Source: Malachius bipustulatus | Taxonomy: Eukaryota > Arthropoda > Insecta > Coleoptera > Melyridae | DNA length: 64,000 nucleotides | Direction: 5' to 3' | NCBI GenBank assembly: GCA_910589415.1 | Contig: OU342639.1 | Location: 62,001 to 126,000, forward strand | Shown here: positions 22,653 to 35,445 of the stretch, piece by piece | Layout of the letters: the number at the start of each line of letters is the position of its first letter | How positions within the stretch are numbered: position 1 is the first letter of the stretch | Position numbers and translations under genes: made by a program | Notes under the pieces: generated by a model | What the model was told of the DNA's origin: nothing | What the model saw: only the letters and a program-made list of their open reading frames with translations | The model's database searches: none

Positions 22653-24137
22653 ATGGAAGGCCTCCACAGAAAGAGAGGTGCGATTAAATCGAAATTGACT
22701 CATTTAAAAAAGACAATTGCTGACTCAATTAGTCCAGATGCGCAGAAACCTGATTCTGTAGCAATCGAGTCATTAAAATTAAAAGTCGCAGACTGTTCTA
22801 GCGAAATATTCAAGCCATTTAAAGTAATTCAAGACGATATTGAAATCCAATGTGAAGTAGAAAATTTAGATAAAGAATATGTAGAAAGGAATAAATTTGA
22901 AGATGACTATTATGCTACATTAGCTCAAGCTAATCAATTAATTGAAAGGAGTGAATTTTCAGAAACTAATTCTGTGAATGAAGGTTTAAATTCCAATATA
23001 AATAACAATGTACAAGAAATTAATCGGGAAATTATTCCAAACAATGACAATTTAAAACTTCCCACAATTCATTTACCAAAATTTAAAGGTGATTATACTG
23101 GTTGGCTGGAATTTAAAGATATTTATATTTCATTGATTCATAATAATAATAACATCACTCCAATCATGAAATTCCACTATTTAAGAGCATCCTTGGAAGG
23201 ATCAGCTGTCCAAGTTATTCAATCTATAGAGTTTTCAGCTATTAATTATCAGACTGCTTGGGATCTTTTATGCAATAGGTATGATAATAATCACTTACTA
23301 GTACACAATCATATAAAAGCACTATTTGATATTCAAATTGTCCAAAGGGAATCTGCTAGTGAACTTAGAAAAGTGATTGATGATGTATCAAAACATTTAC
23401 GAGCATTGGAGATAATCCAAGAAAAATCTGAAACTTTCGATGCAATTATTATTTACATTCTATTAGGTAAATTAGATTTTAAAACAGCCAGAGAATGGGA
23501 AGAAAAGAAACAGAGGAATACAATTCAATTAGAGGATTTTAAAGAATATTTAAGTAACAAGGCTGAAATTTTAGAGACACTTGAAGCTATAAATAAAAAA
23601 TCTACGAATTTTACAAGTAACAATTCAAAATATGAAAAAACAGCATTCAAGAAATCATTTTCCGTAGGTGTTGTGGTTTGTAATTATTGTAGACAAAATC
23701 ATACGATTTACAATTGTGAAGAGTTTCTAAAAATGAGTCCAAGAGATAGGCTGGACAAGGTAAGAGAGTTAAAACTATGTGTAAACTGCCTTTGTGTAGG
23801 TCATAGTCAGAAAATGTGTACTGCCAGTTCCTGTAGGAAATGCAAGTTCAAACACAATTCGCTAGTCCATGTTAATCAATTCAATTTATCCAAAGATAAT
23901 TCGCAAGGTAATTATCAAAATACAAATTCAAATGAACCTAGCACATCATTCAATGGAAATTGCAATACAATTATTAATTCATTTAGTAATCAAAGACAAA
24001 CTGCTAGTCAAGTTTTGTTAGCTACAGTTTATGTCACAATATTTGACAAAAATGGTGTAGGTCATAAAGTTAGAGCACTATTAGATTGCGGATCGCAATC
24101 CCATTTTATATCGAGACAATTATTTGACAAACTATGA
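22653..24137 (+). pseudogene. BEL/Pao Gag and N-terminal protease region
   Basis: Opens with a coiled-coil-like N-terminus, then the Gag block LPTIHLPKFKGDYTGWLEFKD (DUF1759 type, near residues 138-158). Two cysteine/histidine knuckles follow (VCNYCRQNHTIYNCEEF; LCVNCLCVGHSQKMCTASSCRKC), then the start of the aspartic protease with ALLDCGSQSHFIS (the D-S/C-G-S site). The frame ends at TGA 24135-24137 inside the second copy of a 10-bp duplication, so the original single Gag-Pol frame is split here. Confidence 0.85.
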
Positions 24138-27100
24138 CAAACTAGGAATTCAAGAAGAAAAAATAAATGTTACAATTGTTGGAATCAATCAAATTACTTC
24201 TGAGTTTCAAAGGCAATGTCAAGTTACAATAAATTCTACTACAAGTCGTTATAAAGCAACGCTTTCCTGTATAATTATTAATAAAATAAGCGAAACCATT
24301 AATTTGCAAAATTACGAATTACCATCCTTTGAACTTCCACAGAACATTGTATTAGCCGATCCACAATTTGATCAAGCAGGTCAAGTAGATCTATTAATCG
24401 GAGCAGCTCTGTTCTGGGAGATTTTGAAAAAAGACAAAATTACTTTAGGGAAAAACTTACCCATCCTGCAAAACACGGCCTTCGGTTGGGTGATTGCAGG
24501 CAATGTATATACAGCTGGTAGTAATGAGAAAGCTTACTGTAATTTTGCACAAACAGAAACAGAAAAGCGAGAGATAGAAAGATTCTTTGATGTTGAAGAT
24601 GCACCAAAGAGCGATTCTATTCCCAGTGAATATAAATGTGAAGAAATGTTCAAGTCAACAGTAGACAGAAACAAAGAAGGTAGATTCATAGTAGCAATAC
24701 CATTCAAAAAAGATACAAATTTGCTAGGGAATTCCAAGCAAATTGCAATTAATAGATTTCTGAATTTGGAGCGAAAGTTACAAGCAAATCAAGAGCAAAG
24801 GCATCTCTATTCAGAATTTATGGAAGAATACCAAAAACTCGGTCATATGAGTAAAGCAGAAAAAACAGATGACAAGGGTTATTATTTACCACACCACGGT
24901 GTATTTAGAAAGGATAGTCTTACGACGAAATTAAGAGTCGTTTTTGACGGCTCAGCCAAAACAGATAATGGTATCTCATTAAACGAATTACAGTATGTCG
25001 GACCGAACATTCAAAACGATTTAGTTTCTATTTTATACCGATTCAGAACATACAAGTACGTCGTTACAGCAGATGTATGTAAGATGTATAGACAATTTCT
25101 AGTTAGAGAGAAAGATAAACAATTTCAAAAAATAATTTGGAGAAGAGATCCAAACGAGCAATTACAAGAATATACACTGAATACAGTGACATATGGAACA
25201 CGTTCAGCGCCGTTTCTAGCAATACGATGTGTAAAGGAATTAGCACAGATAAATTCAATACAATTTCCGCAAGCATCTGATACAATTAACAGAGATTTTT
25301 ATGTAGATGACTTGATAACGGGTACAAACGATGTTGAAAGAGCAGCGATTCTATGCAAAAAAATTGAGACAATTTTACTACAAGCACAATTAGAACTACG
25401 AAAGTGGACTACTAATGAAGAATCAGTATTAAAATTCATAGACAATGAAAAACACTCATCCAATTTACAAGAATTTGATGGGCAGTTTAAAACTTTAGGC
25501 TTAATATGGTCTTGCAAAGAAGATACTTTAACCTATAAATTAAAATTAAGCGATACTTACCAAGGAACTGTAACAAAGCGATCAATTTTGTCAGAGGTGT
25601 CACAAATATTTGATCCATTAAATCTACTATCCCCATGTCTGATATTAGTAAAAATATTACTACAACAATTATGGATTTTACAATTAACATGGGACGATCC
25701 AATTCCAAATGACCTAAAAGAAAAATGGTTACAATTAAGAAAAGAATTTCACTATTTCGGTAAACTTGATATTCCAAGATATATCATGTGTGAGTCTTAC
25801 ACAGCAGTGGAACTTCACGGATTTAGTGATAGTTCACAAGAAGCTTACGGAGCCTGCATTTACATAAAATGCATTTCTATTTCTGGCAAAGTAACAGTCA
25901 ATTTACTGTGTGCAAGAACGCGCGTAGCTCCGATAAAGGTAATGTCAATTCCTAGACTAGAGCTATGTGGTGCGATGGTATTAGCAAGACTAATGGAAAA
26001 GGTACAATCCTCATTAACAGTACAAACAAACTGTTTCTATTGGTGTGATTCTCAGGTTGTGTTGGCTTGGTTAAATTCAGAGTCCAGAATTTTGCAGTCT
26101 TTTGTTGCCAATAGGGTTGCAGAAATACAACGTCTATCTGACATATCAAAATGGAATTATATCAATACAAAAGAGAATCCAGCGGATCTTCTTTCGCGTG
26201 GAATACAGCCAAGCAAACTTCAAGGGAATTCACTCTGGTGGAACGGACCAGTCTGGTTACAGACAAGCAATTCATTTGATTCCACATTTTCAAATAATCA
26301 ATTTGAAATTGAGCAATTGCCAAAAATAAAAAAGCAATTTGAAACATGTTTATCATCCACAATTAATAATTCAAAGGAATTCAATCCAATTTTCAATAAA
26401 TTTTCATCAGCAAAGGGGCTGATACGAGCGATAGCTTGGTGCTTACGATTTTCAAATAATTCAAAGGTTAAAACAATTTCAATGAAACAATCAGGTCCTC
26501 TTTGCATGAGAGAATTAAAGCAAGCTGAAATTCTCTTGATTAAACTTGCACAACACGATGATTTTTCAGCAGAAATTAAAGTTCTTAGTTCAAACAAAGA
26601 ATACAATGGCAAACTTAGCAATTTAAACCCATTTGTAGATTCTAAAGGCATTTTGAGAGTAGGGGGAAGAATTCATAATTCAGATTTATGTTATGAAACA
26701 AAACATCCAGCAATTCTGTCAAATAAGCATCCTTATTCTTCTTTAATAGCTCGTGAAGAACATTTAAGACTATTACATGCTGGACCCCAATTACTACTTA
26801 GTTCAATTCGTGAGAAACATTGGATAATAGGAGGTAGAAATTTAATAAAACGAATAGTTCATCAATGTGTCACTTGCTATAGAGCAAAACCAAAAAATAT
26901 AACTCCTTTAATGGGAAACTTACCTTCCTATCGACTAAAACCAACCCTACCATTTACCTTTGTGGGCACCGACTATGCAGGTCCATTTATGTTAAAATAT
27001 AATAAGGGTCGGAAGTCAAGTCAATTTAAATGTTACATATGCATTTTCATATGTATGGTCACAAAGGCTGTACGTATTGAGCCAGTAACCGATTTAACCA

Positions 27101-27477
27101 CAGCCTCATTTATGGCAACGTTAAAACGATTTATTGGACGTAGGGGTATTCCATCACAAAGTCATTCAGATAATGGCACTACTTACAAGGGTGCAAGTAA
27201 AGAATTGGCTCAATTAGGGAAATTTCTTACAAAAAATGAACAAAATTTAACCGACTTAATGTCAAAACAAGGCATACAATGGAAATTTATTCCACCGTAC
27301 TCTCCAAACTTTGGTGGTTTGTGGGAATCAGCAGTTAAATCGGCCAAACATCATATCAAAAGAGTATTAAAAAATACAATAATTTGTTTCGAAGAATTTT
27401 TGACTTTAATTACGTCAATTGAAGGTATCCTCAATTCGAGACCTATAACTCCATTATCGTCTGATCCTCAAGATTAA
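24124..27477 (+). pseudogene. BEL/Pao Pol: protease C-terminus, RT, RNase H, integrase
   Basis: Continues the protease in the +1 frame. The reverse transcriptase has TADVCKMYRQ and the YVDD catalytic motif (near residue 395). RNase H follows with ELHGFSDSS and YWCDSQVVLAWL. The integrase zinc-binding region (HLRLLHAG...CVTCYRAK) precedes the catalytic Asp in VGTDYAGPF, the Asp in HSDNGTTYKG and the Glu in GGLWESAVK. A TAA at 27475-27477 stops it just before the conserved PLTPAHFL block. Confidence 0.9.
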
Positions 27478-27903
27478 GATTTTCGTCCATTAACCCCAGC
27501 ACACTTTTTGATCTGTCGACCAATCACACAATTACCCGAAGATAATTTAACAATAACAACGTCAAACCGACTTACAGTGCATCAGCAAATTCAAAAACTC
27601 AAGCAATTATTTTGGAAGCGATGGTCATTAGAATACTTATCCAGTTTACAAGTGAGGTCAAAATGGATTAAGAATGTTGCTAACATCCAAGTTGGAACAA
27701 TGGTTGTTCTGAAGGACATGAACTTACCTCCATATAAATGGCAGTTAGGTAGAGTTCTCGAGGTCCATCCTGGCAGAGACGGTATCATCCGGGTTATCAC
27801 TATCAAAACTTCAAGTGGTATTGTCCAGAGAGCGATCACCAAAGTATGTCCACTTCCAGTGGAATCTAACAAGTCTGAAGAACAAGAAGATTTTCAAAAT
27901 TAA
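27478..27903 (+). pseudogene. BEL/Pao Pol C-terminal domain (DUF5641 type)
   Basis: In the same frame as the upstream Pol block beyond one stop codon. It holds the integrase tail: PLTPAHFL, QLFWKRWSLEYLSSLQVRSKW, then GTMVVLKD and PYKWQLGRVLEVHPG. A single-base change creating the stop explains the break. It ends at TAA 27901. Confidence 0.85.
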
Positions 27904-28060
27904 TGGTGTTTTACATTAATTAATTAATCTATATATAAATACTTACCTGTATGTTATTAATGAAGTTGTATTAAGTCAAGGCGTATTAGACGTCCTATTT
28001 AATTAATTTTAAGATTCACAATTTGTTTCAAGACCTTGGGTCTTTCAAGGCTTGGGGGCA

Positions 28061-28282
28061 TGTTAAATACTTATGTTAAATAACTACAATTTGAAAACTG
28101 CGTTGTGCAGTAGCCGTAATTGCGTCCGCGCAGCTCAGGCATCGCCGTTGTGAAACAAGGAGAACGAGTTGTGCCTTCGTTGAGAGAACATCATTTATGT
28201 TAACGTTGAGCAAATACAATTTATATTACATCTATCTCGTGTCAATTATTATAATACAGTCCACTAAATTAAATACCCAACA
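28061..28282 (+). repeat. BEL/Pao 3' LTR
   Basis: Same length and, by eye, same sequence as the 5' LTR. Preceded by GGCTTGGGGGCA, a weak polypurine tract, and followed by the ATATC duplication at 28283-28287. Confidence 0.92.
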
Positions 28283-30158
28283 ATATCTTGAAATTTATAG
28301 AAAACTTCCTGAAAGACAGAACTTTTCAAGTCAGAATTAATGATGTATACTCAGCGAGGCACAAGCAAGAAAACGGAGTTCTTCAAGGCTCAGTCTTAAG
28401 CCCCACATTATTCCTGCTAGCAATTAACGACGTTGTCTCGGCAATTACGCCACCGATAAAATCATCACTATATGCGGACGACCTCCTCATATACTGCAGG
28501 GGCAAATCTACAACAACAACTAGCAACCTAATACAAGAAGCGATAAAGAGGCTGGAAGTCTGGTCAAATGAAACGGGCTTCAAGTTTTCAACCCAAAAAT
28601 CCAAGTTCATGGTCTTCACAAAGAAAAAAAAACCCAAGTAGACCACCAAAATTAAAACTAAACGGAGTTGATCTAGAACAGGTCAACTCCCATACATTCC
28701 TCGGCATAATTTTCGACTTCAGGCTCAACTGGAAAACCCACATAAGTCAACTCAAAGCAGACTGCCTGCAACGGCTTAATACTATGAAATCTCTAGCCCA
28801 TTACCGATGGGGAGCACACGAAACAGCTCTCCTAAAAATATACCGCTCCCTAGTAAGAACCAAAATTGATTACGGTGCCATTGTATATGAATCAGCCAGT
28901 AAGTCCACTTTAAAATGTCTGGACGTTATACAGAACACAGGCCTCAGACTAGCTCTAGGTGCTTTCAGAACAAGTCCCGTAATAAGTATACACAAGGAAG
29001 CCAATGAGCCGCCCCTCTGGATCCGGAGAAAATATCTCCAATATTCATATGCAGCGAGAATAGCGGCAAATGACCGGAATCCAGCATATAAGACCCTGTT
29101 CCACGAAAATTGTGATCAAAAGCACGCCAACAGACCACAATACCGGAAGCCCATCTGTCAGGAAATAAGAACCTCTAGCCTGAGAATAGATCCCCGATCA
29201 ATAGACCAAATTTCTCCTGGCAAAACCGCACCATGGACGCTCAGTCTCCCCCATTGTGACGCTACTCTAAATTGACGCATCAATCAATACACCACTAAAG
29301 ATGAAATCCAAGAAGCATTTCAAGATCTCCTGGGGGCATATGACTATGACATGAAAATTTCCACAGATGCTTCAAAGGGAAGAAACGGAGTAGGCTGCGC
29401 AATAGTATCAGACACACAGGAAATCAAATTTCGGTTACCATCCTCATGCAACGTGATTACAGCAGAACTCTTCGCAATATTCCAAGCAGTGAATTTACTG
29501 AAAAAACTAAATTTTTACAAGGCAATCATCTGTTCAGATTCTCTAGCAGCGGTCACCTTAATAAATAAACTCTTCACATACGATCCCCTAATAGGAAGAA
29601 TACAAGAAGGTATCAATAATCTGATAAAACAGAGAAAATGTATAGCAATAATATGGATTCCAGCACATAGCAATATCAGAGACAACGAGAGAGCAGATGA
29701 AGCCGCTCGGAATGCCTCTTCAATGGACCCAAATGTCACCGATCTCAGTCAACAAAAAGCGGACATCAAAGCCCAGATCATAAACCATAATACGAAATTA
29801 TGGCATCAGCATTGGAACAATCAACAGACCAAACTGTCTGAAATAGCGACTCACGAAGATCTACAATACCCACCGAATATCTCAAGACGTGACCTGACCG
29901 TACTCCGGAGACTAAGAATAGGCCACACCAAATGAACGCACGCCTACATCATGACAAGACAGAATCCACCACAATGTGAAACCTGTGCCGTCCAACTGAC
30001 AGTCAGACACATCCTTATTGACTGCCCAAAATACATAAGTCACAGAAACCAAACCAACTTAGGACCCAAACTTGCAAGAAATACTCAGCATAACTCCCCA
30101 AAGTGTGAATAAGCTCATGAACTACTTAAAGAAAGCCGACCTATTCGAACACCTCTGA
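28283..30158 (+). pseudogene. LINE ORF2, 3' part: RT palm, thumb and RNase H
   Basis: Resumes the interrupted ORF2 in frame. It has GVLQGSVLSPTLF and the catalytic YADD, then shifts frame in an A-run at about 28622-28635 and continues as TFLGIIFDFRLNWKTHI. A stop at 29273 is followed by an RNase H domain at 29351-29740 (KISTDASKGRNGVGCAI, ICSDSLAAVTLI, WIPAHSNIRDNERADEAAR), then a short cysteine-containing tail with further breaks. The RNase H supports I-group assignment. Confidence 0.78.
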
Positions 30159-30340
30159 CATAAGTACCTACATAATTAATATAGCTATTACTTACCAAAT
30201 CAAATAAATATACTTAGATACATACTAGTTATTAATAACAGTCATGTTAACATAATATAAAATGCTCAACAACACAATGTACAGGTGTCAATGACAGTAG
30301 TCGAGACACCAAAATTTTCAAATTAAAAAAAAAAAAACTT

Positions 30341-30404
30341 TACAGAGATGTATTCTTGCAAATTGTGTTGCATACAGAGATGTCTTCTTGCAAATTGTGT
30401 TGCA
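30341..30404 (+). repeat. 32-bp tandem duplication at the LINE/gene junction
   Basis: TACAGAGATGT...TTGCA occurs at 30341 and 30373, right after the LINE A-tail and covering the apparent start codon of the next gene. Confidence 0.85.
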
Positions 30405-32837
30405 AAGTATTTCAAAACACTGATATATTATTTGACCATATAAAATCTTTTCATAAATTTGAATCAGAATTTTTTTGTGGCGAATCTGATTGCCTCTGTA
30501 AGTTTAGTAATATTTATAAACTTAAAAAACATATGCATAATGCTCATGTGAGTACTAGTCATGAGAAGCATGTCAGTACACTGAAATTGCAAGCCAATAT
30601 TGCTAATAACTTAAAAAAAAACAGCCTGAGGCGACAAGTATACACGATAAGAAAATATTAACTTCTAGCGAATTACCTCTCGCGCATATCTCTGATGACA
30701 ATAATGCAGAAAATATGGAATTAAGTGTTTCTGCTTACGTTGCCAAATTATCTGATGATCCTTCTTTAACTAGAAAATCGATACAAAATATGATTGAAAA
30801 CACGAGTGAATTAGTAGAAGATTTATTAAACGCAATTAAAAGTCGTTTTCTGAAAGATGGTTCAAATGAAGCTGGTTTGAACAGTCTCTCATTATCTGAG
30901 AATCCACTTACTGCATTTAATTCTGAATATAAGCGATTAAAATATTTTGAGACCGCAAGACCTCTAATAGCTTGTAAGCCTTTTGTGATAGGAGAAATGT
31001 TGGACGACTCTAAAAATTGCAAATCTGGTGAAGTTGTGTTAAAATTTAAAAAATGTGAAGGACAAATTGCTTCAATAAGAACAATTTTGACTAGATTTTT
31101 AGAATTACCAAACGTGCTTAATGATATGATGAACTATATCAGAGATGAAATGTCAAATGAAACAACCATTACTTCTATGTTCAATGGAAATTTGTGGCAG
31201 CAGATAAGAAAATTAAGCAGTCTTGATATTTTGCTTCCTCTTTTTGTTTATTTCGATGATTATGAATCATCAAATCCACTTGGCACACATGCTAGTGTAC
31301 ACAAAATAGGAGCTGTTTATTTTTCTTTAGGTTGTATACCCCCAAAATATTCTTCGCGTTTAGAAAATATATTCTTTTGGGGCGCCTTTTATTCTTCGGA
31401 TAGGACTCTTTTTGGCAATGAAAGAGTTTTCAAACCGTTCGTTGATGAACTAAAACATTTGGAAACCAAAGGAATAACTGTCAACTTACCTGAAAACCCG
31501 AAAAAAGTGCATTTCCACATGGCGTATCTCTTGGGCGATAATTTAGGTTTAAATTCTTTGGTTGGGATGGGAGGAAGTTTTTCTTCAAATCATACATGCA
31601 GATATTGTAGATGCAATAAAGAGGAATCTAGATTACGAGTATATGTGACGCAAAATGATGATTTGCTGAGAAATAAAGACAATTATGAATTGGATTTACA
31701 AGAAAAAACACACGGAATTCGAGATAGTTGTCCTTTTAATAATTTATCATTGTATCACAGTGTAACCAATGTCAGTTTTGATATTATGCACGATTTCTTC
31801 GAAGGTATCTGCAGATATGAGATTTCCAGTATATTACGAAATTAATTTATGAAAAAAAATTACTTCACAATAAATGATTTAAATAACCGCATAAAATATT
31901 TCGATTATGACAACTTTTCTGATATTGGAAATCGTATTCAATTATCAAAAAATCGCATATTGATTCTGGAAGCTTAACTATTTCGTGTTCTGAAATGTCT
32001 GCCCTGGTAGCCTATTTGGGAATTTTAATAGGGGATTTTGTAGAAGAAAATGATAAACATTGGGAATTATATTTAATACTTTTCGAGATAGTTCATATAT
32101 CTACAAAACCGTCAACAAATACTGAGGAACTTGGGTACTTGTTACATTTAATTAAAGTCCACCATGAAATGTATATTTTATTGCTTGGTCCCTTGAAACC
32201 CAAACATCACTTCGTGGTGCACTATCCTGCTTGCATAAAAAATTCTGGCCCACTATGTTACCTATCGTCTATTCGTTATGAAGCTGTGCATAGAATTGCT
32301 AAAACTAACGCCCATGTTGTAACCTCTAGGAGAAATATTATCTATACTTTGTCCTTAAGGCACCAACTAAAATTGCCTTATCGCCTACTTTCCAAGAAGG
32401 GATTTTCAAACCCCTTTGAATACGGACAGTCTGCTCCCTAAAAGAATTTAACGCCTTGTTTGGATAAAACTTTTACTGAAAAATATAGTTATTTATTTCA
32501 AGATACAGTAATAACTGTTTCATGGATAAAAGTTAATTCCAAAAAGTTTAAACCAAATTTATTTATTGAAATCAGACAAGACATATATGGCGAACCTTGT
32601 TTCGGAACTATCAACTATATTTTAGTAAATACTACTTCTGATGAAATAGTAATTATTTGTGAAAAAGTTCAATTAATCGGATATTGCAATCATATAAAAG
32701 CTTATTTAATCGATCCACATTATGCTAAGCAAGAGCTCGTTGTAATTAATTTGAAACATATCAAAGTACTTCCAACTGCTGCTCATCGTACTGGAGATGG
32801 TCAAAAATGTATCAGTGTTATGAAACAAAATATTTAG
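30356..32837 (+). pseudogene. Tnp2-like (CACTA/CMC-type) DDE transposase-related gene, broken, copy 1
   Basis: The N-terminus has two C2H2-type fingers (SSCKLCCKVF...HIKSFH; FCGESDC...HMHNAH). The body has PLFVYFDDYESSNPLGTH, GCIPPKYSSRLENIF, LLGDNLGLNSLVG, a CRYCRC knuckle, and SFDIMHDFFEGICRYE. The order of Asp motif, IPP, GD, CxxC and HDxxEG follows Tnp2/plavaka-type transposases, which is my basis for the family. A later block has PKHHFVVHYP and RYEAVHRIAKTNAHVV. Breaks: frameshift in the A-run near 30615, stop at 31843, frameshift near 31955, stop near 32439. Related to 39405-40951. Confidence 0.6.
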
Positions 32838-33487
32838 TATAAATAATGTAGAATTTTATTTAATTTTAAGGATTAATAATGCAGTATTATACCTATACCT
32901 GATGAATTTGTTATTTATTTTTGTAATATTCGTAATAATTTATGTTATTGTTTTTATAAAATTTGAATTTGAATTTTTATTTATTTATTTATATGGAACA
33001 TGCGTGATTATTGTTTTTATTTTAAAGAATAAAATTGTTTTTATTTTAATCTAAAATTCCTACCTTGGTAACTAACGGACTTTACATTATTTGTCAAATC
33101 ACCGGCAGTGCGGTACGCTAATACTGAAAGCATCCTGCAGTACCTACATTAAAAAATACGTGACTTAGTCATAAATGCATTTTCATAATATAAAAGAAAC
33201 AATATTGTTTTATTAGCATATCAAACTTTTATCATCACAAATTCATTATACAGTGATGTAATAAATAAAGTATCTTATAATATTAGTACTAAAATTTATG
33301 CTACAGTCAGTAATTCATAATACGTTTTGTAAAAGGTGAAGTGCTGTAATCCTTAAGCCAATTATTTTACATAAAATATGTGATGAGCTTGCCAGTAAGT
33401 CATCAGATTTTCTGAAAAGTTCTTCATTCAAAAAGTACGCTACTCTATCAAGCAGAACTGATGCGCTAGGGAAAATATAAGACTGGG
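32838..33487. other. A+T-rich spacer
   Basis: No coding sequence or repeat structure that I can support. Several ATTTATTTATTT-like words and AATAAA words lie at 32960-33045, which could serve as the 3' end of the preceding gene. Confidence 0.4.
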
Positions 33488-34126
33488 GTGATGTATGATA
33501 ATGCGGATGACGTTGTCATTAATACACCTTTTTCTCAGTGTGGAAGAGTAATTGGGTTTGCAGATGATACAGCCATTTTTTACCGTGGTCACTGTTGGGA
33601 GGGAATTAGAGCGGATGCAGAGAGGGATTTTGGGACATTCCTTGGTTACCTCAATGACAAACAGCTGACACTGAATATAGAGAAAACAAAATTATTTCGT
33701 TTTGGTTCAGTCTCTTCTCAGTTATGGGATATTGGCTTGGGGTGGACTTACGAACCACTATTTGAGAATACTAGAAATAACTCAGAAGTGGTTACTCAAG
33801 GTAATGTATAGCAGGCCTTACCTGTATAGCACAGAATTACTATACGAGGAATCAAAAATATTCGATATCAGACAGTTGTATTTGCTTGAGTTGGCTAAAC
33901 ATCTTCACAAAAATAAAATTCAGTCCTTACCGGTAGGCCATAACTACGCTACTCGACAAGGGGGGGGAGACTTACGTTATACCAAAAAAAAAGAAAACGT
34001 TTGGTCAAAGGTGCTATACTTTTCTGGCACCAAAAATTTATAATCGGCTACCTATTGGGATAAAACAGACAAATTCCTTGGGATTATTCGTTAAAAGGGT
34101 TAAATTATACATACTTGATGTGCCTC
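33488..34126 (+). pseudogene. Non-LTR reverse transcriptase fragment, split by a DNA element
   Basis: 33488-33720 encodes an RT palm with GFADDTAIFYRG and LTLNIEKTKLFRFG. After a frameshift, 33702-34043 continues with SLLSYGILAWGG and LEITQKWLLKVMYSRPYLYSTELLYEE, the usual post-palm segment of LINE proteins. The remaining C-terminal part (to about 34126) is cut by the TIR element 34127-37331. The RT lacks its N-terminal half, so this is a 5'-truncated dead LINE. Confidence 0.65.
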
Positions 34127-35187
34127 AGTAGAAAGGGCGCCACCTGGGCAGATTGGAATTCCCTAGATCTAGGGAAAAATGGCAGTCTAGGGAAATTTTA
34201 CCTGAACTGACCTGGCCTCATGCAGAGCCGACGGGACCTGACCGGACCACATGCAGAGCCGGCGGGGTCTGACCCGGCCTCACGGTAGCAATAAATCTGT
34301 CAATTTAATAGCTTATTTATGTAAATTAGGGTCATTAATCATATACGGAAAGCAATACTAATGAGTTCTTTTGTTATCGGGGGTCATTAATCACGCCCAC
34401 CTGTCACTCCTTTGTTCGGCGGCCATTTGTCGGTGTTTCTTTGTGTGAAATACAATAGAATTAATTATGTTGTTATTTATAACCCTCACGTGTCACTGAA
34501 TATAAATTGTATAATTAAAAAAACCTAATCCCTTAATGTCATCTTAATTGTTATTTATTATACCTATTATGACCCCACGGAGATAGCGGCGGTACCTATG
34601 AGGTGCACACGTGCACCATTAATCATATCCGGAATGCAATAAACCTATCAAGTTAATTGTTATTTATGTACATACCTGCATCAGAAACAGATAAGATCTC
34701 AGAGTGTTCAACGGAAACACAAGCTTCGACACGTCAGAAAACAGCGCACCTGCACCCTGTCCTTTGTTCGGAAACACAATAGACTAATGAGTTCTTAGAA
34801 ATCGGGGGTCATTAATCACGCCCACCTGTCACTCCTTTGTTCGGAGGCCCTTTGTCGGCGGTCCTTTGTATGGAACACAATAAAGCTGCCGGTCGTTGCT
34901 ATGGGAACACAAAAGAGGAGTCAAGTTAATACATCCAATTCGACAAGCTTCGACACGTCTGAAAGGGACCACCAACATTGAAAACCGTTATTATGTTAAT
35001 CCATAGGTCCGTCGCACCCACCAGCATCGAAAACCGGTATTCACTACGAAGACCTACCTGCATACCTACCCACACACCTAGCCAACTACTACCTGCACCG
35101 AAAACCGGTATTATATGACTCACCGCGGAGACAACAAGCTTCGACACGTCTGAAATTGAATTATATGAAGAGTTGGGGCATAGGTCC

Positions 35188-35445
35188 ACTACTTGATGGA
35201 CCAATCAGAATAAAGATAATCGAGGGGTGGGGGTAGAATATCGGGTGTATGATGTAGGGGAGGGGGTAACTACACTACTTAATGGACCAATCAGAATAAA
35301 GATAATCGAGGGGTGAGGGTAGAATATCGGGTGTATGATGTCGGGGAGGGGGTAACTACACTACTTGATGGACCAATCAGAATAAAGATAATCGAGGGGT
35401 GGGGGGTAGAATATCGGGTGTATGAGGTAGGGGAGGGGGAGGGCC
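35188..35445 (+). repeat. 86-bp tandem repeat, three copies
   Basis: GGACCAATCAGAATAAAGAT recurs at 35198, 35284 and 35370, followed each time by a G-rich stretch (GGGTAGAATATCGGGTGTAT). It lies inside the 3.2-kb TIR element. Confidence 0.9.

Larger units (their letters stand above)
21697..28282 (+). mobile_element. BEL/Pao LTR retrotransposon
   Basis: 6586 bp with two 222-bp LTRs (TG...CA) that look identical. The internal region encodes Gag, protease, reverse transcriptase, RNase H and integrase in the BEL order. The ATATC duplication and LTR identity point to recent insertion, yet coding is broken twice: a 10-bp tandem duplication at 24125-24144 and an in-frame stop at 27475. Confidence 0.92.
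18577..30339 (+). mobile_element. I-group non-LTR retrotransposon (LINE), split by a BEL/Pao element
   Basis: In order: ORF1 with a CCHC knuckle, then ORF2 with endonuclease, reverse transcriptase and RNase H, then a 3' tail ending in an A-run at 30325-30337. Endonuclease plus a C-terminal RNase H fits the I group. ORF1 and ORF2 each carry frameshifts, so the copy is dead. The BEL/Pao element 21697-28282 interrupts ORF2 between the RT fingers and palm; taking it out leaves the reading frame continuous across one ATATC. Confidence 0.8.

Noticed and set aside
22653..27477. Programmed frameshift between BEL Gag and Pol
   Set aside because: The frame change is fully explained by a 10-bp tandem duplication, and BEL elements normally use a single frame.
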